DNA of 64,000 nucleotides, from assembly GCF_001439695.1 (NCBI RefSeq), contig NZ_JYLL01000029.1, positions 1 through 64,000 on the forward strand, written 5' to 3'. The DNA comes from Pseudomonas veronii (GTDB taxonomy: Bacteria; Pseudomonadota; Gammaproteobacteria; Pseudomonadales; Pseudomonadaceae). The translations under genes and the position numbers were made by a program. Positions 8,956-18,190 of this stretch are shown here, one piece after another. Each line of letters opens with the position of its first letter. Within the stretch, counting starts at the first letter, position 1. The notes beneath the pieces were generated by a model. The model did not search any database. It had not been told where the DNA came from and was given only the letters and a program-made list of their open reading frames with translations.

Positions 8956-9738
8956 GTGCTTATCGAGTCCCGACGTCGCGCTTACTTGACTGCCATGCAG
9001 GTGGTCAACTGGCTGCCCCGCACCGAACTGCCGTTTGCCGCCCCGTCGCGGCCCGAGCTGCTGCAGGCGCTCGAGCCCGATGACGGATTGGAAACGTCGG
9101 GCGAGGAGGCGGCTGCGCCCGTGGCGGTGGTCAAGCCTGAGCCGCCGACGCGGCCGGTGGTCGAACGCGCCAAGGTCGAGGTGCCACGCCCGTCGCCGAT
9201 GGCCAAGCCGGCGGTGGCTGAAGAGGCGGCCCCGGTGGTCAAGGCGCCTGTCGTCCCACCGCCGCGGTTTGCCCTGCAATTGCTGCGGGCCGGGCGTTGC
9301 CTGTTGCTGGTCGAGCTGCCTACCGGCGAGCGCTTCCAGACCCGCGATCCGGCCTACATGTTGCTCAAGGACATGCTGCGCGCCGCCGGCCTGCCCGACA
9401 GCCCGCAAATCGTCGGCGACCCGGTGCGCTGGCCGTTGCTGGTGCGCGGCACCATGGACCAGGGCCCGGACGCCGCGCGGGATTTTGTGCAAGGTTTTGT
9501 GTCGGCACGCCTGGAAGACGAACCCTGCGTGTGCCTGTGGCTGATCGGCCTGCCCGCCGTGCGGTTTGCAGGCGAAGCCGATGCCGAAGTCTGGTACCGC
9601 GAGCTGCAGGTCGAAGGCCTGGGCTCGGTATGGGCCCTGCCGGGCCTGGAATTATTAATGGAAGAGCCACAGCGTAAGGCTGATGTCTGGCAAGCCATGC
9701 GCCGGCTGATGGCGCGCTGGAAAACAATCGATGAGTGA
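8956..9738 (+). CDS. holD: Putative DNA polymerase III psi subunit
   Basis: A 260-residue protein directly before rimI, overlapping it by 8 bp. holD-rimI adjacency is known from E. coli, and a diverged psi subunit encoded next to rimI has been reported in Pseudomonas. The N-terminus (VLIESRRRAYLTAMQVVNWLP) resembles the E. coli psi segment that binds chi, with matching RR, L, V/I and W positions, which is why I start at the GTG (8956) and not at the ATG (8995). Residues ~45-100 are a Pro/Ala/Val-rich linker absent from E. coli psi; the C-terminal ~160 residues form the folded domain. Psi links the clamp loader to chi and SSB. Confidence 0.75.
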   Translation: MLIESRRRAYLTAMQVVNWLPRTELPFAAPSRPELLQALEPDDGLETSGEEAAAPVAVVKPEPPTRPVVERAKVEVPRPSPMAKPAVAEEAAPVVKAPVVPPPRFALQLLRAGRCLLLVELPTGERFQTRDPAYMLLKDMLRAAGLPDSPQIVGDPVRWPLLVRGTMDQGPDAARDFVQGFVSARLEDEPCVCLWLIGLPAVRFAGEADAEVWYRELQVEGLGSVWALPGLELLMEEPQRKADVWQAMRRLMARWKTIDE

Positions 9739-10183
9739 GGCTTTATCCTTCCGCCCGATGACCGAGGCCGACCTCGACGCCGTGCTGAAAATCGAATATG
9801 CGGCATACAGCCACCCCTGGACCCGCGGGATCTTTCTCGACGGGCTGGGCAAGTACCAGATCTGGCTGATGTTCGAAGGTGAGCAGCAAGTGGGCCACGG
9901 GGTGGTGCAGATCATCCTCGATGAAGCGCATTTGCTGAACATCACCGTCAAACCGGAAAACCAGGGCCGCGGTCTCGGCCTGGCGCTGCTCGAGACCCTG
10001 ATGTCCCGCGCCTATGCCGCCAGCGCACGGGAATGTTTCCTCGAAGTGCGTGACAGCAATGCCGGCGCGTTCCGGCTGTATGAACGCTATGGCTTCAATG
10101 AAATCGGCCGTCGGCGCGATTACTACCCAGCCGTCGGCGGTCGCGAAGATGCGGTCGTGATGGCCTGCACCCTCGTCGACTGA
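9731..10183 (+). CDS. rimI: Ribosomal protein bS18 alanine N-acetyltransferase RimI
   Basis: A 150-residue GNAT-fold acetyltransferase. The acetyl-CoA-binding loop VKPENQGRGLG (about residues 76-86), the HLLNITV strand before it, and the C-terminal AFRLYERYGFNEIGRRRDYY segment are typical of RimI, which acetylates the N-terminal Ala of ribosomal protein S18. It is coupled to holD. Confidence 0.93.
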   Translation: MSEALSFRPMTEADLDAVLKIEYAAYSHPWTRGIFLDGLGKYQIWLMFEGEQQVGHGVVQIILDEAHLLNITVKPENQGRGLGLALLETLMSRAYAASARECFLEVRDSNAGAFRLYERYGFNEIGRRRDYYPAVGGREDAVVMACTLVD

Positions 10184-10194
10184 ACACGCAACCC

Positions 10195-10220
10195 ATGTGG
10201 GAGCCAGCGCCCTCCCACAT
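10195..10220. repeat. REP-like hairpin
   Basis: Inverted arms ATGTGGGAG (10195-10203) and CTCCCACAT (10212-10220), the GTGGGAG core typical of Pseudomonas REP sequences. It lies between convergent rimI and the acidic hypothetical gene and may serve as a transcription end. Confidence 0.65.
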
Positions 10221-10236
10221 TTGGAACTACAGGGTG

Positions 10237-10611
10237 TCAGCGGTTGCCGTCGACAGGATCTCGCTCGGCCAATTCGGCCTCATCCAACCCGTTGCCGCCG
10301 CCGATGTCATCTTCATTCACGATGCTCAGGTCCCAATCGGCCTGTTCGCCTTCGCCTTCTTCCTGTGCATCCCGTGCGCCGTCCTCGCGGATCAGGTTCT
10401 CCGGGCTCATCTCGTCATCGGTCGTCTCGGCCTCGCCCACCCGTTTATCGCGCATCCGGTGTTTGCGCTCGACAAGCGGCAGTTCATCGCCGATTTGCGC
10501 CGTCGGCTCTTGATCGTCAAAGTCCAGCTCGCGCACCGAGCCCATGCGATCCTCATTGTCATCAATCGGTTCCGGCTGTGTAGCGCCGTATGGACGTCGT
10601 GATTCAGTCAT
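10237..10611 (-). CDS. Conserved acidic hypothetical protein
   Basis: A 124-residue, very acidic, low-complexity protein (MTESRRPYGATQ...), rich in Asp and Glu, with no signal peptide, membrane helix or cysteine, and probably largely disordered. I start at the ATG at 10611, which has GAGG seven bases upstream; a TTG two codons earlier is less likely. Its place between rimI and carbonic anhydrase appears conserved among pseudomonads. No function is known to me. Confidence 0.7.
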   Translation of the reverse strand: MTESRRPYGATQPEPIDDNEDRMGSVRELDFDDQEPTAQIGDELPLVERKHRMRDKRVGEAETTDDEMSPENLIREDGARDAQEEGEGEQADWDLSIVNEDDIGGGNGLDEAELAERDPVDGNR

Positions 10612-10762
10612 GGCCAATCCTCATACTGTGGGGCTTATAGTGTGTGGACAGGCCTGGCGCACCAAGATTCAAGTCATCGCCTGCCGTCTATCTTTATTCC
10701 GGGCGTGACCCGGACGGGCGGTCGTCTGTCAAAGCTGCGCATCATTCCTGAGGCTTTCCCTG

Positions 10763-11407
10763 ATGAACGAACTACAAGAGCTGCTTGATAACAACGAACG
10801 CTGGGCGGATGCGATCAAACAGGAAGATCCCGAATTCTTCGCCAAACTGGCCCGCCAGCAAGCACCGGAATACCTGTGGATCGGCTGTTCCGACGCCCGC
10901 GTACCGGCCAACGAAATCGTCGGCATGCTGCCGGGTGATCTGTTCGTACACCGTAATGTGGCCAACGTGGTGCTGCACACCGACCTTAACTGCCTGTCGG
11001 TGATTCAGTACGCCGTCGATGTGCTCAAGGTCAAACATATCCTGGTCACCGGCCACTATGGCTGCGGCGGTGTGCGGGCGTCGATGCAGGACCGTCAGTT
11101 CGGCCTGATCGACGGCTGGCTGCGCACCATTCGCGACCTTTACTACGAAAACCGCGATCTGCTGGCCAAGTTGCCGACTGAGGAAGAGCGCGTCGACCGC
11201 CTCTGCGAATTGAACGTGGTTCAGCAGGTGGCCAACGTCGGTCATACCAGCATCGTGCAAAACGCCTGGCACCGGGGGCAGAGCCTGTCGATCCACGGTT
11301 GCATCTACGGCATCAAGGATGGCCGCTGGAAGAGCTTGAACACCACTATCACTGGTTTTGAGCAGTTGCCGCCGCAGTATCGCTTGCGCCCGCTGGGTGA
11401 AGCCTAA
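10763..11407 (+). CDS. can: Beta-class carbonic anhydrase
   Basis: A 214-residue zinc enzyme interconverting CO2 and bicarbonate. Zinc ligands and the catalytic dyad are visible: C42 and D44-R46 in GCSDARVP, H98 and C101 in GHYGCGGV. The length fits the family. An AGGCTTTCCCTG stretch precedes the ATG. The stop overlaps the end of the convergent SET-domain gene by 4 bp. Confidence 0.95.
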   Translation: MNELQELLDNNERWADAIKQEDPEFFAKLARQQAPEYLWIGCSDARVPANEIVGMLPGDLFVHRNVANVVLHTDLNCLSVIQYAVDVLKVKHILVTGHYGCGGVRASMQDRQFGLIDGWLRTIRDLYYENRDLLAKLPTEEERVDRLCELNVVQQVANVGHTSIVQNAWHRGQSLSIHGCIYGIKDGRWKSLNTTITGFEQLPPQYRLRPLGEA

Positions 11408-11928
11408 GGGCGCTTGCGCTCGCGCCACAGGGTCATGAACGTCTGCCCTTCGGCGTTCAGCGGCTCCTGGCTGCCGGTGATCCAGCCCCGGCAGTTCAGC
11501 TCGCCGCATTGGCACGCGAACTGCCGGAACAGCGCGTCCTCGGTGCAGGCGTAATCCAGGGTCAACAGGGCGCCGGCCGCGATGGGCTGCACGGTCCAGA
11601 GCTCCAGGTAGGTGGTGTCCAAAAATACATTCGGGTTGCAGGAGTGGCGCAGCAGGCCGCAGAACCAACAGTCGTACAAGTGGATGCGCGGCGACAGTTG
11701 CAAGGTGTGCGGGCGTCGCTCGTTCACCGCGTAGCCGGAGACCTTGGCAATGCGTATGCGACTCTCAAAGGCGATGCGCGTCTTGACCCTGGCCCCGGCG
11801 CCGTCCCTGGCGTGGCTGACCTGGAAGTGTTTGGACGAAGGGTAGCCCTGCCCGACGAACAGTGTCTTGAACGGGTAAAGGCAGTCATTCACAGGGTTTA
11901 CAGCCTTATCCATGGCGCGAGTTTTCAT
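11404..11928 (-). CDS. SET-domain protein (putative protein-lysine methyltransferase)
   Basis: A 174-residue compact SET-domain protein. It carries the core motif LLRHSCNPNVFLD (pseudoknot RHSCxPN, around residue 94) and LTLDYACTED (around 123), then a post-SET-like cysteine cluster CQCGELNCRGWI. These are the elements of SET lysine methyltransferases that bind AdoMet and, in the post-SET part, zinc. It is much shorter than most eukaryotic members, as in other bacterial stand-alone SET proteins. The substrate is unknown. AGGAG precedes the ATG closely. No partner gene is evident. Confidence 0.8.
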   Translation of the reverse strand: MKTRAMDKAVNPVNDCLYPFKTLFVGQGYPSSKHFQVSHARDGAGARVKTRIAFESRIRIAKVSGYAVNERRPHTLQLSPRIHLYDCWFCGLLRHSCNPNVFLDTTYLELWTVQPIAAGALLTLDYACTEDALFRQFACQCGELNCRGWITGSQEPLNAEGQTFMTLWRERKRP

Positions 11929-12023
11929 AACTCTCCTGGGTTGGGCTGCATCGACCTGCGGGTGGTGTCTGACTGCCAGTCTTGCAGCGGATGGGCCCGG
12001 ATCAAGACTCGCTGAACATAACG

Positions 12024-12070
12024 CCGATTTCTACTGTCAACTTTGACAGTAGAAATCGGTTTTTTTTTTG
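12024..12070 (+). terminator. Strong rho-independent terminator with no same-strand gene
   Basis: A perfect 17-bp stem (12024-12040 with 12043-12059) followed by eleven T residues on the plus strand. Both flanking genes are on the minus strand, so it is not the terminator of an annotated gene. It may end an antisense or small RNA transcript. Confidence 0.75.
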
Positions 12071-12075
12071 CGTTT

Positions 12076-13245
12076 TTACAGCGCCGGGGCGCTGATCGTC
12101 GGGGTGGGCGCGGCGTCTTTCAGTTGTTTGAGCTGGGCTTTGATCGCGGACGTGGCGCATTTGGCGTTGGCCTGTTCCGGGGTCAGGTTGCGCACCGAGG
12201 TGTAGAACAATTCGCAGGTCTGTTCTTTACGCGTGACCTGCCAGGTGTTCATGCACGCCTTGAGCAGCACATTCGCATCGCTCGCCGGTTTCTGGCCCAT
12301 TCCGGCTTGCCAGCAGGCGGCGCTCAAATCCTGGCCCATCACTTTCAAACCGGCCTCGTCGGCCTTCTGCTCGTTACCGTCATACGTGTCGGGGCTTGCC
12401 GCATACCAGATGTAACTGGGGTGGTTGGCGCCCAGGACCGAGACGGTTTTGCCGGGGATCGGGCTGATCTGCGCCAGGCCCAGCACACCCACGGTTTGCC
12501 CGTATTGTTGCTTGATCCAACTGCGCACCGGTGCGCCGAACGCGACCATCGGCAACGCACCTTTGGGCGGCAGGCTCAGTTCCTTGACCATGCGTGTCTG
12601 GTAGTCGGTGAAGTAGCTGTAGACGTTTTCCAGGTCTTTCCCGGCGTTGGACGGCGCGGCGATCGGGGCGATGTCGATGATGGTCTGGTAGGCCGGGGTT
12701 TCGGTGGCCGGAATGCCATTGTCGACGAGCAGGGCGGCCCAGCGGTCGGTGGTGGCCGATTCCAGGTAATCTTGGGCCTGGGTCAGTGAGTAATCTGGCG
12801 GAAAGTGCAGCAGTTCGATGCTTTTGCGGTTTTCCAGGGCCATGCCCAGCGGCAGGAACAAGTACCAGTTGTAAGCCCACTTGCCATCGCTGTTAAGCCG
12901 GCTCGCGCCCTGGTAGGCCAGGTCGGCGGTAGCGAGCAAGCTCGTCAGCGGCTGGCCATAGTTGTCGGGCACGCCGCTGAAGGTCGCCGCGACCTGGCCG
13001 TCATGCTTTCTGACGCTGACCTTGGCGCGGCTGTAACCGTCGCGCTGCAGGCTCTGGTTGAGGTAGTGCTCGACGGTCTGCTCCAGCGTCCACGGCCGGA
13101 AGCAGATCACGTTGCAGTTATTGGGGTAAGCGAACAACTGGGTAACCCGTTGCGTGCTGCCCAGCGGTACGTCGATGTCGGCCTGTACGACCGCACTCGC
13201 GATCAGTGCGGCCAAGGTGAAGGACAACCTGGTCGGTTTAAACAT
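12076..13245 (-). CDS. Periplasmic protein of unknown function
   Basis: A 389-residue protein with a clear signal peptide (MFKPTRLSFTLAALIASAVVQA, cleavage about residue 22). I use the ATG at 13245, preceded by AAGGA. The mature part contains several cysteines (for example NNCNVICF near residue 42, and later SAACWQ, KACMN, QTCEL, AKCAT), suggesting disulfides in the periplasm. I recognise no catalytic motif. It lies downstream of, and in the same direction as, the Tat-exported phosphoesterase gene (122 bp apart), so both may act in the periplasm. It might be a TraU-like or pilus-type protein, which I cannot support further. Confidence 0.6.
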   Translation of the reverse strand: MFKPTRLSFTLAALIASAVVQADIDVPLGSTQRVTQLFAYPNNCNVICFRPWTLEQTVEHYLNQSLQRDGYSRAKVSVRKHDGQVAATFSGVPDNYGQPLTSLLATADLAYQGASRLNSDGKWAYNWYLFLPLGMALENRKSIELLHFPPDYSLTQAQDYLESATTDRWAALLVDNGIPATETPAYQTIIDIAPIAAPSNAGKDLENVYSYFTDYQTRMVKELSLPPKGALPMVAFGAPVRSWIKQQYGQTVGVLGLAQISPIPGKTVSVLGANHPSYIWYAASPDTYDGNEQKADEAGLKVMGQDLSAACWQAGMGQKPASDANVLLKACMNTWQVTRKEQTCELFYTSVRNLTPEQANAKCATSAIKAQLKQLKDAAPTPTISAPAL

Positions 13246-13367
13246 AGATGATTCCTTGTCAGCGAGAGCCCGTCTGCGCGGGGTGAAAGCCCACCTCCAC
13301 ACAGTAGCGGCTGACCAGGAAAACCGCGTGCAAAATCGCCGGGCGTGTCGCTATTGGATAAGCCGTC

Positions 13368-15068
13368 CTACACCTCGAACTGCAACGCATTGCTCAAGTC
13401 GCCCATCGGTTTCTGGCCGCGGGCGATCATGGCGTCGTCGCGCCGCTTGAGCCCGTCCAGTGTCTCCAACTGGAAGACGCGGGTGATCAGGCGCAGGATC
13501 GACGCGGTGTCGTACACCGTATGGTCCACCGTGCCTTTGCGCGCGAACGGCGACACCACCAGGGTCGGAACCCGTGTGCCAGGGCCCCAGCGGTCGCCTT
13601 TGGGCGGTGCCACGTGGTCCCACCAGCCGCCGTTTTCATCGACGGTCACCACCACCACCATGTTTTTCCACTGCGGGCTTTCCTGCAGCACCTTGAGGGC
13701 GCGGGTGATATGGCGGTCGCCCGAGGCTACGTCGGCATAACCGGCGTGCATGTTGAGGTTGCCCTGGGGTTTGTAGAAGGTCACGGCGGGCAGCTTGCCC
13801 GCCTGCGCGTCGGCAAAGAACTTGTTGGTGCTCGACTCATCGCCCAGGCCCGCGTCGCGCAGGCGCTTGTCACGCTCCGCGCGGTTTTCCGGGCCCTGTT
13901 GCTTGAAGTAGTTGAACGGCTGGTGGTGGTACTGGAAGTTGGGGATCTTCGGAATGCCGCCCGAGTCCTTGAACTGTTCCAGCGTCGCTTGCCAGGCCCC
14001 GGCGTACCAGGCCCAGTCGATGTTCTTTTTCGACAGCTTGTCGCCGATGTGTTCGTGGGTCTGCGGCACCAGCACGTTGGGCAGGTCGGGCTTGGCGTAG
14101 TCCGGGTTTTGCGGGTCGCGAATCCAGGTCGGCCAGTAGGGCGGGGCCAGGGTGTTCACGGCGTAACCGTCCGGGGTCAGCGCGCTCGGGCCGAACTGCG
14201 GCGGGCCGCTCATGGCGCTGGCCGGGGATTTGTCCAGGGGCTTGAGGCGTGGGTCGGTGGGATCGTCGCTTTGCAGCGTGGCGATCTGCGCCTTGGCCAC
14301 CGACTGCGCGGCGTTCGGATAAACCGGCGCGGTCGCGCTGATCAGGTATTGGTGGTTGAGGAACGAGCCGCCAAATGCGCCCTGGAAGAAGTTATCGCAG
14401 AGCACAAACTCCTTGGCCACGTCCCACAGGCGCAGGGAATAACGGCTCTGGGCGTAATGCCCCATCACCAGGCCGCCGGAGTCGGCCCAGGCGACGAAAT
14501 TGTCGTTCTTGCCGCCGTTGATCTGCATCTGGTTCTGGTAGAACACGTGCCACAAATCCCGGGTGACCAGGCTCAAGGGCAGGTCTTCGGCGTTCGGGCC
14601 CTTGAGGGCGAACGGGGCGTTGGGCAGGTTTTCCTGGAATTGCACTTCGCTGGGGTAGGTCACCCCGTCGACGCTTTGCGAGCCGACTTGCAACACACCA
14701 CCCCACACCGGGGGCAGGGTGGTCAATACGCTGGCGTCGCGGTCGCGCTGCTGATAGTCGGCGGGAGACAACGCCGACAGCGGTTTCTCCAGCCCGGGGA
14801 AATCGGCAAACAGGTTGTTGAAGCTGCGGTTTTCGGCGTAGATCACCACGACGGTTTTCACTTGGTCGTGTAATGCCTTATCCAACTCTTGCGGCGTGAG
14901 CGGCCGAGGCAGCGGTTTGCCCGGCGCGTCGCCGGGATTGCCGCAGGCACTCAAGGTCGCGCCCACCCCCAGCACCGCTGCGCCGCCGAGGAAGCGTCGC
15001 CGGCTGGTGTCTACCGGCGGTTGATCGATGGAATCGGGGGCCGGGCGGTCTTCGTGCTCGTCACTCAT
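13368..15068 (-). CDS. Tat-exported phosphoesterase (phospholipase C / AcpA family)
   Basis: A 566-residue member of the phosphoesterase family that includes bacterial phospholipase C and acid phosphatase AcpA. The N-terminus has a twin-arginine signal (SRRRFLGG at ~23-30) followed by a lipobox-like LSAC, so it may be an exported lipoprotein. Catalytic-family motifs include VVIYAENRSFNNLF near residue 75, corresponding to the ENRSFD motif, and the C-terminal TVDENGGWWDHV (metal ligands). Phosphate or phosphodiester scavenging is likely; whether it cuts phospholipid cannot be told from sequence. Confidence 0.85.
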   Translation of the reverse strand: MSDEHEDRPAPDSIDQPPVDTSRRRFLGGAAVLGVGATLSACGNPGDAPGKPLPRPLTPQELDKALHDQVKTVVVIYAENRSFNNLFADFPGLEKPLSALSPADYQQRDRDASVLTTLPPVWGGVLQVGSQSVDGVTYPSEVQFQENLPNAPFALKGPNAEDLPLSLVTRDLWHVFYQNQMQINGGKNDNFVAWADSGGLVMGHYAQSRYSLRLWDVAKEFVLCDNFFQGAFGGSFLNHQYLISATAPVYPNAAQSVAKAQIATLQSDDPTDPRLKPLDKSPASAMSGPPQFGPSALTPDGYAVNTLAPPYWPTWIRDPQNPDYAKPDLPNVLVPQTHEHIGDKLSKKNIDWAWYAGAWQATLEQFKDSGGIPKIPNFQYHHQPFNYFKQQGPENRAERDKRLRDAGLGDESSTNKFFADAQAGKLPAVTFYKPQGNLNMHAGYADVASGDRHITRALKVLQESPQWKNMVVVVTVDENGGWWDHVAPPKGDRWGPGTRVPTLVVSPFARKGTVDHTVYDTASILRLITRVFQLETLDGLKRRDDAMIARGQKPMGDLSNALQFEV

Positions 15069-15209
15069 TGCGGGAGTCCTTGCTGGCGGTTTGTTGCAAG
15101 ATATTTCGCCAGGACGGTAGCAGTGGAATGTGACGCAGGGAAGACAGCTTGAAGTTACACGCTTTAAGCGGAAAGCCTGGAGCTACAAACCTCAAGCTTG
15201 CCGCTGCGT

Positions 15210-16628
15210 TTAAGGCATCACCGGCGGCAAATACTTCAACGTCGTCCCCAACGCCCACAACAAAAACAACACCAACGGCGCGTGTACCAGCAACTGCACG
15301 AACGAAAACCCGATCAGATCCCGCGCCTTCAGCCCCAACACGCCCAGCAGCGGCAGCATATAAAACGGGTTGATCAAATTCGGCAGCGCCTCGGCCGCGT
15401 TGTAGATCTGCACGGCCCAGCCCAGGTGGTATTGCAGGTCAGTGGCCACTTGCATCACGTAGGGCGCTTCGATGATCCACTTGCCGCCGCCCGACGGGAT
15501 GAAGAAACCCAGCACCGCCGAGTACACGCCCATCAACAGGGCATAGGTGTCGTGGGAGGCGATGGAGGTGAAGAAGGTCGAGATATGGTGAGCCAGGGTC
15601 TGGCCGTCGCCGCCCTTGACCACCGTCATCAGCGCGGCAATCGAGCCGTACAGCGGGAACTGGATCAGCACGCCGGTGGTGGTTGGCACCGCGCGGGCGA
15701 CCGCGTCCAGAAAGCTGCGCGGGCGCCAGTGCAGCAGCGCACCGACCATGATGAACAGGAAGTTATAGGTGTTCAGCCCGGAAATCGCGCTGATCGCCGG
15801 TTTGGTCGAGAACTCGTGGAACAACCAACCCGCCGCCAGCACCGCCAGCAGGATCGTCAGCACCGGGCTGTGTTCCAGCCATTCGCCCGGGCGTGTCGGG
15901 GCCTGCGGCGTGGGCAGGTTGAAGGCCGGGTCGACCCCGCAGGCCTTGGCGTCACGGGCGCTGTTCGGGCCGGGCGCGGTGGCGTAGGCGATGATCAGCG
16001 AGACCACGATCAGCGCCAGCAGCAGCACGCCGGATTGCCACAGGAAGATGGTGTCGGTGAACGGGATCACCCCGGTGATCGACAGGATCGACGGCGGCAA
16101 ACTGGCCGGGTTGGCCTGCAACTGCGCGGCCGACGACGACAGCCCCAGCGCCCATACCGCGCCGAGCCCCAGGTAGGCCGCGGCACCGGCAGCGCGGTAG
16201 TCCATGCGCAAGTCCGTGCGCCGCGCCAATGCGCGCACCAGTAAACCGCCGAACACCAGGGACAGCCCCCAGTTGAGCAACGAGGCAACCATGGAAATCA
16301 ACGCCACCCAAGCCACGGCCGAGCGGCCGTTCTTCGGGATGCGCGCCAGGCGGTCGATCAGTTTCACCGCCGGTGGCGAACTGGCGACCACGTAACCGCC
16401 GATCACCACGAAGGCCATCTGCATGGTGAACGGGATCAGGCTCCAGAACCCATCGCCAAACGCCTTGGCGGCTTCGGTCGGCGCGGCGCCCATGCCCAGG
16501 GTCGCCACGGCGACAATGATCACGGCGAGGGCGGCAAACACCCAGGAGTCGGGAAACCAGCGTTCGGCGAAATTGGAGCAGCGCAGGGCAAATCGGGCAT
16601 AGCGGCTTTCTTCGATAGCATCGGCCAC
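15210..16628 (-). CDS. Short-chain fatty acid transporter, AtoE family
   Basis: A 472-residue integral membrane protein with about 12 hydrophobic segments. Sequence such as SNFAERWFPDSWVFA at the N-terminus and the conserved WGLSLVFGG and PSGGGKWIIEAPYV stretches are typical of the AtoE/TIGR00366 short-chain fatty acid transporter family, where AtoE imports acetoacetate and butyrate. GTG start at 16628 with AGAGGA seven bases upstream. It is divergent from the MFS transporter gene. No atoDAB genes are nearby. Confidence 0.85.
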   Translation of the reverse strand: MADAIEESRYARFALRCSNFAERWFPDSWVFAALAVIIVAVATLGMGAAPTEAAKAFGDGFWSLIPFTMQMAFVVIGGYVVASSPPAVKLIDRLARIPKNGRSAVAWVALISMVASLLNWGLSLVFGGLLVRALARRTDLRMDYRAAGAAAYLGLGAVWALGLSSSAAQLQANPASLPPSILSITGVIPFTDTIFLWQSGVLLLALIVVSLIIAYATAPGPNSARDAKACGVDPAFNLPTPQAPTRPGEWLEHSPVLTILLAVLAAGWLFHEFSTKPAISAISGLNTYNFLFIMVGALLHWRPRSFLDAVARAVPTTTGVLIQFPLYGSIAALMTVVKGGDGQTLAHHISTFFTSIASHDTYALLMGVYSAVLGFFIPSGGGKWIIEAPYVMQVATDLQYHLGWAVQIYNAAEALPNLINPFYMLPLLGVLGLKARDLIGFSFVQLLVHAPLVLFLLWALGTTLKYLPPVMP

Positions 16629-16813
16629 GAGTCATTCCTCTTGTAATTGTTATGGTTTTGGCAGTTTTACGGCATGTTCCGCTACGGCCATTGATATGGG
16701 AATGCAGTTATCTTCATCGATCATTGAGGAAAACAAATATATCCGCCGCGATTGCCATCATCCGGCGCAGCTCATAACCTGCACGCCATTTTGTTTGTCT
16801 GCCGAGCCTCAAC

Positions 16814-18118
16814 ATGACTGCCACCTCGCTTGCCCAGGCGCAGCGTTTTTCCCGCTCCGACTACAAAACCCTGGGCCTGGCCGCCCTCGGCGGTGCCCTG
16901 GAAATCTACGACTTCATCATTTTCGTGTTTTTCGCGCTGACCCTCAGCCAACTGTTCTTCCCGCCGGAAATGCCCGAGTGGCTGCGCCTGCTGCAAAGTT
17001 TCGGGATCTTCGTCACCGGCTACCTCGCGCGCCCGCTGGGCGGCATCCTGATGGCGCACTTCGCCGATCACCTGGGGCGCAAGCGCGTGTTCAGCCTGAG
17101 CATCCTGATGATGGCCTTGCCCTGCCTGCTGATCGGGATCATGCCGACCTACGCGCAAATCGGCTATTTCGCACCGCTGATCCTGCTGGTGCTGCGCGTG
17201 CTGCAAGGTGCGGCGGTGGGTGGTGAAGTGCCCAGCGCCTGGACCTTTGTCGCTGAGCACGCGCCGCCCCATCACCGCGGTTACGCCTTGGGCTTCCTGC
17301 AGGCCGGCCTGACCTTCGGCTACCTGCTCGGCGCACTGACCGCCACGCTGCTGGCGCAAATCTTCACCCCGGCGGAGATCCTCGACTACGCCTGGCGCTT
17401 CCCCTTCCTGCTCGGCGGCGTTTTCGGCGTGATCGGCGTGTGGCTGCGCCGCTGGCTCAACGAAACCCCGGTATTCCTCGACATGCAGGCGCGCCGCCAA
17501 GCCGCCGCCGAACTGCCGCTGCGCACCGTATTGCGCGACCATCGCCGCGTGTTGCTGCCGGCGATGATCCTCACCTGCGTGCTCACCTCCGCCGTGGTGG
17601 TGCTGGTGGTCATCACCCCGACCATGATGCAGAAAACCTTCGGCATGACGCCCAGCCACACCTTCGCCCTGAGTGCGCTGGGCATTGTGTTCCTGAACAT
17701 CGGTTGCGTACTCGCCGGCCTGCTGGTGGACCGCATCGGCGCCTGGCGCGCGGTGCTGGTCTACAGCCTGTTGCTGCCACTGGGGATCGCCGTGTTATAC
17801 GCCAGCCTGATCGCCGGTGGCGTCTGGCTCGGCGCGGCATATGCCGTGGCAGGCTTGAGCTGCGGCGTGGTCGGCGCAGTGCCGTCGGTGATGGTCGGAC
17901 TGTTCCCGGCGCCGGTGCGGGTGTCAGGCATTTCCTTCACCTACAACATTGCCTACGCGCTGTGGGCGAGCACCACGCCCTTGATGCTGATCGCACTGAT
18001 GCCGACCAGCCCGTGGATTTGCGTGGGTTATTGCGTGGTGATGGGCGCGGTGGGGGTGGTGAGTGTGGTGCTGTTCAGCAAGCGCCACGCAGTGGATGCA
18101 GGCGCTCGCGGAGCCTAA
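16814..18118 (+). CDS. MFS transporter, metabolite:H+ symporter (MHS) type
   Basis: A 434-residue major facilitator with 12 predicted helices. The first helix has GGALEIYDFIIF, and loop 2-3 reads RPLGGILMAHFADHLGRKRVF, the signature of the MHS subfamily (ProP, citrate or dicarboxylate symporters). VLRVLQGAAVGGEVP in helix 4 supports this. The substrate cannot be deduced. It shares a 185-bp divergent promoter region with the AtoE-family gene. Confidence 0.85.
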   Translation: MTATSLAQAQRFSRSDYKTLGLAALGGALEIYDFIIFVFFALTLSQLFFPPEMPEWLRLLQSFGIFVTGYLARPLGGILMAHFADHLGRKRVFSLSILMMALPCLLIGIMPTYAQIGYFAPLILLVLRVLQGAAVGGEVPSAWTFVAEHAPPHHRGYALGFLQAGLTFGYLLGALTATLLAQIFTPAEILDYAWRFPFLLGGVFGVIGVWLRRWLNETPVFLDMQARRQAAAELPLRTVLRDHRRVLLPAMILTCVLTSAVVVLVVITPTMMQKTFGMTPSHTFALSALGIVFLNIGCVLAGLLVDRIGAWRAVLVYSLLLPLGIAVLYASLIAGGVWLGAAYAVAGLSCGVVGAVPSVMVGLFPAPVRVSGISFTYNIAYALWASTTPLMLIALMPTSPWICVGYCVVMGAVGVVSVVLFSKRHAVDAGARGA

Positions 18119-18190
18119 GGGCCACCAATTGACGGGTATTGCGGCCGCTCCTATAGTCAGGTCCACCCCCCGATCAGCACATAGCCCTTC

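Noticed and set aside
13521..14873. Plus-strand frame over the phosphoesterase gene
   Set aside because: Antisense shadow; the minus-strand protein has clear family motifs.
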